Shown here: positions 50,004 to 58,016 of the stretch, one piece after another
Layout: each line of letters begins with the position of its first letter
How positions within the stretch are numbered: the first letter of the stretch is position 1
Origin: Subtercola boreus
GTDB taxonomy: Bacteria; Actinomycetota; Actinomycetes; Actinomycetales; Microbacteriaceae
NCBI RefSeq assembly: GCF_003399635.1
Contig: NZ_NBXB01000029.1
Span: forward strand, 248,001 to 312,000
Direction of reading: 5' to 3'
Length of the DNA: 64,000 nucleotides
Translations under genes and position numbers: made by a program
The notes under the pieces: generated by a model
What the model was told of the DNA's origin: nothing
Databases searched by the model: none
The model's input: only the letters and a program-made list of their open reading frames with translations

Positions 50004-51746
50004 GTGGCCACGCGTACTGCCCTCTTCACCAAGGACCACCCGCGCTACCGGTGGGTCGCGCTCAGCAACACGACACTCGGTGTTCTGATGGCGACGATCA
50101 ATTCGTCGATCGTCATCATCTCGTTGCCCGCGATCTTCACGGGCATCGGACTGAACCCGCTGGAGCCCGGCAACGTCAGCTACCTGCTCTGGATCCTGAT
50201 GGGCTACATGTTGGTCACCGCAGTGTTCGTCGTGACCTTCGGGCGGCTCGGTGACATCTACGGTCGCGTGAAGATCTACAACATCGGCTTCATCGTCTTC
50301 ACCGTCGGATCGATCGCGCTCGCACTCGATCCCTTCAGTGCGGGCGCGGGGGCGATGTGGTTGATTGTCTGGCGCGTCGTGCAAGGGATTGGCGGTGCCA
50401 TGCTGTTCGCCAACTCGACCGCCATCTTCACCGACGCCTTCCCGGTGAACAAGCGCGGGTTCGCCCTCGGCATCAACCAGGTCGCCGCCATCGCCGGCAG
50501 CTTCATCGGACTGATCGTCGGCGGGCTGCTTGCCGTGGTCGACTGGCGCGCCGTCTTCTTCGTGAGCGTGCCGATCGGCATCATCGGCACGATCTGGTCG
50601 TACAAGTCGCTGCACGAAGTCGGCACCAGCGCGAGGAGCTCGGTGGACTGGCCCGGCAACATCACGTTCGCCGTGGGACTCACGGCAGTGCTCGCGGGGA
50701 TCACCTACGGCATCCAGCCCTACGGCGGCATGTCGATGGGCTGGCTGAATCCCTGGGTGCTTGGAGCGATCGTCGGCGGCCTCGCCCTGCTGGTCGTGTT
50801 CGTCCAGATCGAGCTCCGGGTGCCCGATCCGATGTTCAACATGCATCTCTTCAGGATCCGAGCGTTCGCGAGCGGCATCTTCGCCGGACTTCTCGCGGCC
50901 ATCGGGCGGGGCGGGCTGCAGTTCATGCTGATCATCTGGCTGCAGGGCATCTGGCTTCCGCTTCATGGCTACTCCTACGAAGACACCCCGCTCTGGGCCG
51001 GCATCTACCTCCTGCCCATCACCATCGGGTTCCTGATCGCCGGCCCCCTGTCGGGAGCGCTCTCGGATCGGTTCGGAGCCCGGGCGTTCGCGACGACCGG
51101 CCTGCTGCTGAACGCGGCCACCTTCCTCGCCCTGCTGGTCATCCCGGTGAACTTCGAGTATTGGGAGTTCGCCCTGATCACCGGCCTCAGCGGCATCGGC
51201 TCGGGGCTGTTCAGCTCGCCGAACCGCACCGCGATCATGAACAGCGTTCCGGCCAACCAGCGGGGTTCGGCCTCGGGGATGGCCGGGGCTGCGCTCAACG
51301 CGGGCAGTTCGCTCTCGATCGGCGTCTTTTTCTCCCTGATGATCGCCGGACTCTCGACATCCCTGCCCGCCGCCATGACGGCAGGCCTCAGCCAGAATGG
51401 CGTTCCCGGCACCGTCGCAGCGCAGATCGGCCAGACGCCCCCGGTCGGCAGCCTGTTCGCGGCATTCCTCGGCTACAACCCGATCGAGAGCCTCCTCGGA
51501 CCCACCGGCATCCTCGGCACCCTGTCGAAGCAGAATTCGGCGACGCTCACAGGCCAGACCTTCTTTCCGGAACTCCTCTCCGGCCCCTTCCACGACGGCC
51601 TCGTGCTCGTGTTCGTGGTGGCCGCCGCCATGTCGGTGATCGCCGCGGTGATGTCGATCACGCGCGGGTCGAAGTACGTGCACGTCGACGAGGTGCCTGC
51701 CGACAACGAGTCCAGCGTTCCGCAGCCTGCCAGCCGCCCCGTGTAA
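50004..51746 (+). CDS. DHA2-family MFS efflux transporter (EmrB/QacA type)
   Basis: 580 residues with about 14 hydrophobic segments, the DHA2 size. [18 protein letters not shown] in helix 1 is the motif-D1 pattern (L-D/N-x-T-V/S-V-N-V-A-L-P variant). [16 protein letters not shown] is motif A, and [15 protein letters not shown] motif C-like. It probably exports drugs or toxic compounds by proton antiport. GTG at 50004 has GGAG 6 nt upstream. A MarR gene begins 9 nt after its stop and an operator-like dyad lies in the promoter, the usual pump-plus-repressor layout. Confidence 0.93.
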   Translation: MATRTALFTKDHPRYRWVALSNTTLGVLMATINSSIVIISLPAIFTGIGLNPLEPGNVSYLLWILMGYMLVTAVFVVTFGRLGDIYGRVKIYNIGFIVFTVGSIALALDPFSAGAGAMWLIVWRVVQGIGGAMLFANSTAIFTDAFPVNKRGFALGINQVAAIAGSFIGLIVGGLLAVVDWRAVFFVSVPIGIIGTIWSYKSLHEVGTSARSSVDWPGNITFAVGLTAVLAGITYGIQPYGGMSMGWLNPWVLGAIVGGLALLVVFVQIELRVPDPMFNMHLFRIRAFASGIFAGLLAAIGRGGLQFMLIIWLQGIWLPLHGYSYEDTPLWAGIYLLPITIGFLIAGPLSGALSDRFGARAFATTGLLLNAATFLALLVIPVNFEYWEFALITGLSGIGSGLFSSPNRTAIMNSVPANQRGSASGMAGAALNAGSSLSIGVFFSLMIAGLSTSLPAAMTAGLSQNGVPGTVAAQIGQTPPVGSLFAAFLGYNPIESLLGPTGILGTLSKQNSATLTGQTFFPELLSGPFHDGLVLVFVVAAAMSVIAAVMSITRGSKYVHVDEVPADNESSVPQPASRPV

Positions 51747-51755
51747 AGTCGAGAA
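51744..51755 (+). promoter_or_regulatory. -10-like element (TAAAGT) of the MarR gene 51756
   Basis: TAAAGT (51744-51749) overlaps the pump stop codon and lies 6 nt before ATG at 51756. The MarR gene may thus also be transcribed alone. Confidence 0.45.
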
Positions 51756-52193
51756 ATGCCTGACGAATCCCGCATCGACCGACACGACGTTGCCGAGCGC
51801 CTCACGCTGGCCATCAGCCGGTTGAACCGGCGCATCCGCCCGGTCGGCGACGAGCTGAGCAACGGCGTGCTCTCGGCGCTGTCGAGCGTGAAGAATGCCG
51901 GTCCTCTTCGCCCGAGCGACCTCGCCCGGCTCGAGAACGTCGCTGCCCCCACGATGACCCGGATCGTCGCCGACCTCGAGAACCGCGGCCTCGTCGAACG
52001 CGAGCCCGACCCGGCCGACGGTCGTTCCTTCCTGCTCCGGGCGTCGGAGGCGGGTGTCGAAGCGGTCGCGACGGCTCGCCTCGCGCGCACCACCCGGGTG
52101 CTGCAGCTGCTCGAAGACCAGAGCGATGACGAGATCGTGAACCTGGCCCAGGCGCTTCCCGCGCTCGAGGCCGCTGCCGCCAACCGGGGCTGA
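51756..52193 (+). CDS. MarR-family transcriptional regulator, pump-linked
   Basis: 145 residues. The helix-turn-helix is around RPSDLARLENVAAPTMTRIV (about residues 50-69), with a wing VEREPDPADGRSFLLRAS (D-P-x-D-G-R, the classic MarR wing). It closely resembles in layout the MarR at 1659-2096 (same length, also next to an MFS pump). Nine nucleotides separate it from the DHA2 pump stop. It is inferred to repress the pump through the dyad at 49957-49976. Confidence 0.92.
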   Translation: MPDESRIDRHDVAERLTLAISRLNRRIRPVGDELSNGVLSALSSVKNAGPLRPSDLARLENVAAPTMTRIVADLENRGLVEREPDPADGRSFLLRASEAGVEAVATARLARTTRVLQLLEDQSDDEIVNLAQALPALEAAAANRG

Positions 52194-52211
52194 CCGGCCG
52201 CCGCGCGCGCC

Positions 52212-52946
52212 TCAGCCCGCCAGCTCGACCGGTTCGATGAGCCCCGGATCGGCCGGGTCGAGGGTTCGCGAATTGTTCACCGTGCGACCCACCGGATAGG
52301 TCGTGATCGACCTCGCCACGGAGGTCGAACTCATATCGAGCAGGTGCAGCAGAGCATCCGGAGCGGCGACCTTGGCGGGATCGAGCCACTGGGTCCAGAG
52401 ATCAGGCTGAAGGAAGACGGGCATCCGGTCGTGCACCTCGCCTGACGCATCGCGCGCCTCCCGGGTGATGATCGTGAAGGTCACCTTCCAGTCGTCATTT
52501 TCGCGACGCGCACTGTAGAGCCCTGCCGCTGCGAGCACCTCCACGTCGGCGTGGATGAAGTAGGGCTGCTTGCCATCGGCCTGCTGCTGCCATTCGTAAT
52601 ACCCGGTCATCGGCACGATGCACCGATGCGAGGCGAAAGCGGTGCGGAACATCCCGTTCGTCGCCACGGACTCGAGCCGAGCGTTGATCGGCGCAGGCCC
52701 GCCGGGCTTCGACCATGCCTGCTTCAGCCCCCAGGCAGCGAGCTCAAGTTCACGCTCCACACCCGGCGCTGGCTCCGGCGTCGGGGCGTCGGCGTCGTCT
52801 TTCAGAACGCGCTCCCGGATGATCGGAGCCTCGTCCGTCGGAGCGACGCTGTAGCGCGGACGCCAGTCCTCCGCTCGGCCACCGCGCGCGATGAACTCGA
52901 GGATGAGGTCATCCGTCTCCTTGTTCATGGCGAATCTGCCGCACAT
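52212..52946 (-). CDS. SOS response-associated peptidase (SRAP; YedK/HMCES)
   Basis: 244 residues. Starts MCGRFAM, so Cys2, exposed after Met removal, is the nucleophile that crosslinks to abasic sites in single-stranded DNA. Other active-site elements are PINARLES with the conserved Asn (about residue 84), GYYEWQ with Glu (about 114) and VHDRMPVFL with His. ATG at 52946 is fixed by this N-terminus and has GGAGAAG directly upstream; the longer frame to 53036 is not used. It is the last gene in a minus-strand run after the GH3 lipoprotein gene. Confidence 0.95.
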   Translation of the reverse strand: MCGRFAMNKETDDLILEFIARGGRAEDWRPRYSVAPTDEAPIIRERVLKDDADAPTPEPAPGVERELELAAWGLKQAWSKPGGPAPINARLESVATNGMFRTAFASHRCIVPMTGYYEWQQQADGKQPYFIHADVEVLAAAGLYSARRENDDWKVTFTIITREARDASGEVHDRMPVFLQPDLWTQWLDPAKVAAPDALLHLLDMSSTSVARSITTYPVGRTVNNSRTLDPADPGLIEPVELAG

Positions 52947-53008
52947 CTTCTCCCTGCCCTTCCCTCGCCCGAACCGAACACCTGCACACCACACCTGGAT
53001 CGAAACGC

Positions 53009-54319
53009 TCACCCCGCCGGGTGCGTGCGCTCCCACTGCTGCCGTTGCAGCGTCAGGATGCGCACCACCGACTCATCGATCTGATCCTCACCGATCTGCC
53101 CCGACTGCACGGCCGCGCGGATCGCTGCCACGGGCTGCGACATGTCGATCGCACTGTTGTAGAGCAGGATGTCATTACCCGCCGACACCGCACGCACGGC
53201 GTTGGCGGACCGGTCGGCGAACTCCGGCAGCCCGGAATCCTGAAGCATCAGCATGTCGTCGGTGACGGCCACCCCGGTGAAGCCGAGATCGTCGCGGAGG
53301 ATCTCGTGCCAGCGCGCCGAGAGCGAGGCCGGCTCCGGGTCGACGCTCGTGTAGCTCAGGTGGCCGAACATCACCAGGGACGCTCCGGCATCGACCCCGG
53401 CGGCGAAGGGAGGCGCATCGCGCGCCTGCCACTGGTCGAACGCGAGGTCTGTCGACGGGATGCTCGTGTGGGAGTCGGCGTTCGTCTCGCCGTGGCCCGG
53501 GAAGTGCTTCAAAGTACTGAAGACCGACCCGTTCTCTGCCGCCACGGATGCGGCGACCCGCGCGCTCGACGACGCCGGATCGGTGCCGAGAACTCTGTCG
53601 AAGATGAACGAGCCCGGGTCGGCGGTGACATCGGCGACAGTGCCGAAGTTCACGGAAACGCCGGCAGACTTCAGCAGGGCCGCCCGTTGGGTGAACGACG
53701 CTTTCGTCTCCTCCACTGGCAGGGATTTCAGCTGGTCTGCCCCGGGAAAGACATCCTCACCGAGCCGGGCGACATCGCCGCCCTCCTCGTCGATCGAGAC
53801 GAGCGGGGAGAGGCCTGCCGTGAGTGTCACGCCGGCGAGCTGGGCACGGAGAGCTCCCGCTGAGCCGGGCACGTTGTTGCCGAGCAGCAGGAACCCGCCC
53901 GGGCCGTTCGCCGCCAGGTACTTCACCATCGGTGCCGGATCGGTGCCCGGCACCTGCACCATGAACATCGTCGCCAGCTTGGCATCGAGCGTCATCGAGT
54001 GCATGCGCGTCGAGGCATACAACGCGTCGAGCTCTGCTGGGGTGGCGGCGGTGGCTGTGGCGGCCGGGCTGGCTCTGGCGGCCGGCGTGGCTGTGGCGGC
54101 CGGCGTGGCTGCGACCGTCGACGTGGCGGACGGAACCGCTGAGGCCGACGACGTGGGGGCGGACGTGGCCAGCGCAGTGCCACCCGCAGAATCCGCCGAG
54201 GCTGCGGCCGAGCATCCACTGATCGACGCCGCCAGCGCCACGCCCAGCGCCAACGCCACCGCCGCCCGGGCCGAGAGCCCCGGTCGCACCCGCGCTCGCA
54301 CCCGCACGCGCGCCATCAT
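53009..54319 (-). CDS. Glycoside hydrolase family 3 lipoprotein (beta-N-acetylhexosaminidase-like)
   Basis: 436 residues. An Arg-rich N-terminus leads into a lipoprotein signal peptide with lipobox SISGC (Cys about residue 36), then a long Ala/Thr/Pro/Ser linker (about 37-95) and one GH3 domain. KHFPGHGETNADSHTSIP (about 268) is the NagZ-type substrate and His/Asp general-acid motif, and GVAVTDDMLM carries the Asp nucleophile. It probably trims GlcNAc from peptidoglycan or muropeptides outside the membrane. The start ATG overlaps the gamma-carbonic-anhydrase stop (ATGA). Confidence 0.9.
   Translation of the reverse strand: MMARVRVRARVRPGLSARAAVALALGVALAASISGCSAAASADSAGGTALATSAPTSSASAVPSATSTVAATPAATATPAARASPAATATAATPAELDALYASTRMHSMTLDAKLATMFMVQVPGTDPAPMVKYLAANGPGGFLLLGNNVPGSAGALRAQLAGVTLTAGLSPLVSIDEEGGDVARLGEDVFPGADQLKSLPVEETKASFTQRAALLKSAGVSVNFGTVADVTADPGSFIFDRVLGTDPASSSARVAASVAAENGSVFSTLKHFPGHGETNADSHTSIPSTDLAFDQWQARDAPPFAAGVDAGASLVMFGHLSYTSVDPEPASLSARWHEILRDDLGFTGVAVTDDMLMLQDSGLPEFADRSANAVRAVSAGNDILLYNSAIDMSQPVAAIRAAVQSGQIGEDQIDESVVRILTLQRQQWERTHPAG
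54053..54113. repeat. 18-bp in-frame tandem repeat in the GH3 linker
   Basis: Three copies of GTGGCTGTGGCGGCCGGC with few changes (54053, 54071, 54089) plus a partial fourth. They encode the Ala/Thr-rich linker and keep the frame. Confidence 0.85.
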
Positions 54320-54891
54320 TCAGCTCCCACAGCCCGGCCGGCAGCTTCCACAACCTCGCCAGCAGCTCCCACGGCCTGCCGGTGGCGCGCCGCCGTCTCC
54401 CGGTAGCGCACCGCGTTGTCCTTCACCGAGGCCCGCTCGGCGTCGGTCAGTTCGCGCCGCACCTTTCCGGGCATCCCGGCCACCAGCGATCCGCTCGGGA
54501 TCACTGTGTTCTCGAGGATCAGCGCCCCCGCAGCGATGAGGCAGTCGTCACCGATCTGTGCGCCATTCAGCACGGTCGCGTTCATGCCGACGAGGCTGCG
54601 GTCGCCGATCGTGCAGCCGTGCAGCACCGCGCCGTGGCCGACGCTCACGTCGGCTCCGATCTGCACCGGCGAACCGGGGTCGGCGTGCACCACCACGTTG
54701 TCCTGCAGGTTGCTGCCCTCGCCGAGCGAGATGTGCGCGGTGTCACCCCGCACGACCGCGCCGTAGAAGACGCTCGCCGACCCGGCGACGGCGACATCGC
54801 CGATGAGCAGGGCGGTTGGCGCAATGAAGGCCGAGTCGTCAACAGAAGGCGTGACGCCATCGAGCGGCAGGATGTTCGTGAACGGTGTCAT
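54316..54891 (-). CDS. Gamma-class carbonic anhydrase family protein
   Basis: 191-residue left-handed beta-helix protein. Hexapeptide turns run from about residue 20 to 125. The conserved VRGDTAHISLGEGSNLQDNVVVHAD holds R, D and the first metal His, and VGHGAVLHGCTIG gives two further His ligands, so the zinc site of the gamma-CA family appears intact. A C-terminal helix packs on the helix. It may be a carbonic anhydrase or an acyl-/CoA-binding relative (PaaY/YrdA type). Start and stop both overlap neighbours by ATGA (acyl-CoA dehydrogenase upstream, GH3 downstream). Confidence 0.92.
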   Translation of the reverse strand: MTPFTNILPLDGVTPSVDDSAFIAPTALLIGDVAVAGSASVFYGAVVRGDTAHISLGEGSNLQDNVVVHADPGSPVQIGADVSVGHGAVLHGCTIGDRSLVGMNATVLNGAQIGDDCLIAAGALILENTVIPSGSLVAGMPGKVRRELTDAERASVKDNAVRYRETAARHRQAVGAAGEVVEAAGRAVGAE

Positions 54892-56051
54892 TCGGCAGGC
54901 CCCAACCAGGCAGTGGCGACCGTCGAGTGCGCAGACTCGGGGTCGGAGGGATGGAAGATGCCCGCGACGACATCCCGGTACAGTCGGCCGAGCTCGCTGC
55001 TCGACGACAGAGACCGGCCGCCGGAGACCCGCAGCGCCTGGTCGACGACGAACCGCGCGTTCTCGGTCGCCCGGAGCTTCAGACCGACGAGTCGCGGAAA
55101 CCAGGACCGGCCGAGATCCGTCTTCTCGTCCACAGCCCGCGCCAGAACGTCGAGCTGCGGGTACAGCCCATCCTGCGCGATCGCCGCATCCGCGATGCGA
55201 TACCGGATGTCGGGATCCGACGAATAGCGTCGGCCGTCGTTCTTCAGCGACGTGCGCCGGTGAGCCGCCTCGACGGCGAGTTCGAGGGCGCGTTCGCCGA
55301 TCCCGGTGTAGACGGCGGCGATGAGGATCTCGAAATTCGCGAAGATCGCGAACACGAACGGGTCGGCGCTCGGGCCGGCCGGGAGCTTCCGGACGATGCG
55401 GTCCGCTCTGACCTCGGCCCCGTCGAGCACCGTCGTTCGGCTCTGGGTGGCCCGCATGCCGAGCGTGTCCCAGTCGTCGAGGGTCTCGAACCCGCCCGCG
55501 GCGCGGTCGAGGAAGCCGTGCACGAGCAGCGGGTCGGTGGGGTCGGTCTCATCCAGCCCGAAGATGCCGAGCCGCGTCCACGCCGGCGACAGCGACGTGA
55601 AGATCTTGCGCCCGAAGAAGTGGTACCCGTCGCCCGGCTGCGGTTCGGCACGGGTGGTGGATCCGAAGAGCACCAGGTCGTTGCCCGCCTCGCTGTTGCC
55701 GAACGCGAACACCTCATCGGCCCCGGCCTCGCGCAGCACGAACTCGAGGGAGTCGTCGCCGCGGTCGAGCAGGGCCTTCGCGACTCCCGTCCAGACGAGG
55801 TGCATGTTGATGCCGAGGGCGGTGGCCGGGGCCGCCGTGGCGAGGCGGAGCTGTTCGCGGGCGACCCGCTCGAGCCCGAAACCGAGGCCGCCGAACTGCT
55901 CGGGCACGAACATCCGCAGGTACCCGGCCTCGGCCAGAGCGTCGAGATCCTCGGTGAAGAATTCGTTCCGCGCGTCGTAGCCTGCGGCACGCGAACGGAT
56001 GCTCCCGAGCAGCTCGTCGCTGATGATCGTCTCCGTTGCCGCTGCACTCAT
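54888..56051 (-). CDS. Acyl-CoA dehydrogenase family protein
   Basis: Flavoprotein of 387 residues with the three acyl-CoA-dehydrogenase regions: N-terminal helices with YLRMFVPEQFGGLGFG, a middle beta domain (GYHFFGRKIFTSLSPAW, TLGMRATQSRTTVLD) and a C-terminal helical bundle (about 230-375). The usual catalytic Glu position is not obvious, so a dehydrogenase or a flavin monooxygenase/desulfurisation-type relative cannot be separated. ATG at 56051 lacks a strong ribosome site. It heads a translationally coupled run with the gamma-CA and GH3 genes. Confidence 0.88.
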   Translation of the reverse strand: MSAAATETIISDELLGSIRSRAAGYDARNEFFTEDLDALAEAGYLRMFVPEQFGGLGFGLERVAREQLRLATAAPATALGINMHLVWTGVAKALLDRGDDSLEFVLREAGADEVFAFGNSEAGNDLVLFGSTTRAEPQPGDGYHFFGRKIFTSLSPAWTRLGIFGLDETDPTDPLLVHGFLDRAAGGFETLDDWDTLGMRATQSRTTVLDGAEVRADRIVRKLPAGPSADPFVFAIFANFEILIAAVYTGIGERALELAVEAAHRRTSLKNDGRRYSSDPDIRYRIADAAIAQDGLYPQLDVLARAVDEKTDLGRSWFPRLVGLKLRATENARFVVDQALRVSGGRSLSSSSELGRLYRDVVAGIFHPSDPESAHSTVATAWLGPAE

Positions 56052-56101
56052 GTTGCCGCGCTCATGTCTGCCTGCTCACCCGTCAAGACTACGTCGTCGG
56101 G

Positions 56102-56113
56102 CAAGATGGACAC
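56102..56113 (+). promoter_or_regulatory. -10-like element (CAAGAT) of the GH15 gene, leaderless
   Basis: CAAGAT (56102-56107) lies 6 nt before ATG at 56114. Confidence 0.5.
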
Positions 56114-57949
56114 ATGGCCCTCCCGATTGAGAACTACGCCCTGATCAGCGACTGCCACACCGCGGCACTGGTCGGTGATGACGGGAGCATCGACTGGCTC
56201 TGCCTGCCGCGCTACGACTCGCCGTCGACATTCGGTGCGCTGCTGGGAGACGAGAGCCACGGTCGGTGGAAGATCGCCCCGAAGCATCCGGATGCCCGCT
56301 CGCACCGCCACTACCTCGGCAACACCTTCGTGCTCACCACCGTCTGGACCACCCCTGAGGGCGTCGTCGAAGTCACCGACTTCATGCCGCACGGCGACCG
56401 CCGGGCCGACCTGATGCGCCGGGTCAGGGGCGTCTCCGGAGCGGTGCGGATGGCGGTCGACCTCCGTATCCGGTTCGGCTATGCCACCGCCATCCCCTGG
56501 GTGCGCCAGATCGCCACCCCGGAGGGCGCCTCCGATCTCGTCGCGATCGCCGGCCCCGACGCCCTGGTGATCCGCGGTGCCGAACTCGAACCGTCCGATC
56601 ACTCGCACGGCCGCGAGTTCGTCGTGAAGGAGGGCGAGATCGTCGACACGGTGATGACCTGGTATCCGTCCCACCGCCCCACACCGACCCCCAACGACGT
56701 GGATCTCGCCCTGGCCGACACTCTGGACTGGTGGGAGAACTGGGGTTCCGACAGCGCCCAGGACGGCCCGTACCACGCAGCTGTGATGCGCTCGCTCCTC
56801 GTCTTGAGGGCCCTGACCCACGAGGACACCGGCGGGATCGTCGCCGCCGCGACCACCTCTCTGCCGGAGAGTTTCGGCGGCCAGCGCAACTGGGACTACC
56901 GCTACGTCTGGCTCCGGGACGCGTCGCTCACGCTGACCGTGCTGCTCGACCACGGCTTCACCGGCGAGGCGGATGCGTGGCGCGGCTGGCTCCTCCGGGC
57001 GATCGCCGGAGACCCGAACGACGTGCAGATCATGTACGGGCTGGAGGGCGAGCGCTGGCTGCCCGAACGCGAACTCACCTCGCTGCCGGGCTACAACGGC
57101 GCCTCCCCCGTGCGCGTCGGCAACGGCGCGGTCGACCAGTACCAGGCCGATGTGATCGGCGAGGTGATGGTGGCCCTCCACCGCTCCCGCGTGCAGACCG
57201 GCAACGCCAGCCAGGATGCCTGGGCTCTCCAGCGCGCGCTGCTGACGGTGGTCGAGACGAACCTCGAACGGCCCGACTCCGGCATCTGGGAGATCCGCGG
57301 CCCGAACCAGTTCTTCACGCACTCCCGGGTGATGGTCTGGGCAGCTCTCGACCGGGGCATCAAGGGTGTCGAGCAGTTCGGCCTCCGCGGCCCCGTCGAG
57401 AAGTGGCGGCGACTGCGGGAGCAGGTGCGTGGCCAGATCGAGGAGAAGGGCTACAACGCTGAACTCGGCTGCTACACCCAGGTCTTCGGGGGCACCGCTG
57501 TCGACGCTTCCCTCCTGCAGCTCGCCCAGGTGGGCTACGTCGATGCCGACGATCCGCGGATGCTCGGAACCGTCGCCCGCATCGAACAGGAACTGCTGCA
57601 CGACGGGCTGCTGCTGCGCTACCGCACCGAGTCGGGCGTCGACGGACTTCCCGCGGGCGAGTATCCGTTCCTCGCCTGCTCGTTCTGGCTCGTCGAGCAG
57701 TACGCCCGAAGCGGCAGGCTCGAAGACGGCCGGCGGCTGATGGATGCCCTCCTGAAGCTCCGCAACGACGTGGGCCTCCTCAGCGAGGAGTACGACATCA
57801 CCGGCCACCGCCAGGCGGGCAACACCCCTCAGGCGCTGACGCACCTCGCACTCGTGCGTGCGGCCGACGCGCTGACCGACACCGCGCGCGAATCGAAGGA
57901 CGCGGACACGGGCGCACCCGAGGCCACGGAACGGAACGTGCTCCGATAG
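56114..57949 (+). CDS. Glycoside hydrolase family 15 protein (trehalase/glucoamylase-like)
   Basis: 611 residues, cytosolic (no signal peptide). N-terminal beta domain starts PIENYALISDCHTAALVG with SIDWLCLPRYDSPSTFGALLG, the signature of actinobacterial GH15 trehalases. The (alpha/alpha)6 domain contains LPESFGGQRNWDYRYVWLRD (about 250-270), the substrate-contacting W-D-Y-R motif, and EEYD late in the protein as candidate catalytic Glu region. It may hydrolyse trehalose or glucans; the exact substrate is uncertain. ATG at 56114 follows CAAGAT by 6 nt. Its 3' end is partly duplicated downstream. Confidence 0.92.
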   Translation: MALPIENYALISDCHTAALVGDDGSIDWLCLPRYDSPSTFGALLGDESHGRWKIAPKHPDARSHRHYLGNTFVLTTVWTTPEGVVEVTDFMPHGDRRADLMRRVRGVSGAVRMAVDLRIRFGYATAIPWVRQIATPEGASDLVAIAGPDALVIRGAELEPSDHSHGREFVVKEGEIVDTVMTWYPSHRPTPTPNDVDLALADTLDWWENWGSDSAQDGPYHAAVMRSLLVLRALTHEDTGGIVAAATTSLPESFGGQRNWDYRYVWLRDASLTLTVLLDHGFTGEADAWRGWLLRAIAGDPNDVQIMYGLEGERWLPERELTSLPGYNGASPVRVGNGAVDQYQADVIGEVMVALHRSRVQTGNASQDAWALQRALLTVVETNLERPDSGIWEIRGPNQFFTHSRVMVWAALDRGIKGVEQFGLRGPVEKWRRLREQVRGQIEEKGYNAELGCYTQVFGGTAVDASLLQLAQVGYVDADDPRMLGTVARIEQELLHDGLLLRYRTESGVDGLPAGEYPFLACSFWLVEQYARSGRLEDGRRLMDALLKLRNDVGLLSEEYDITGHRQAGNTPQALTHLALVRAADALTDTARESKDADTGAPEATERNVLR

Positions 57950-57987
57950 CAGGGCAGGCCGGGGAACGCGCTCCGGTAGCCGGGCAG
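57933..57987. repeat. Duplicated 3' end of the GH15 gene (30-bp period)
   Basis: A 25-nt segment covering the last codons and stop (57933-57957) recurs at 57963-57987 with three mismatches, including a second TAG. It suggests a recent local duplication. Confidence 0.75.
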
Positions 57988-58016
57988 ACTGGGCACCGGA
58001 TGGCGCAAACAGCCGC

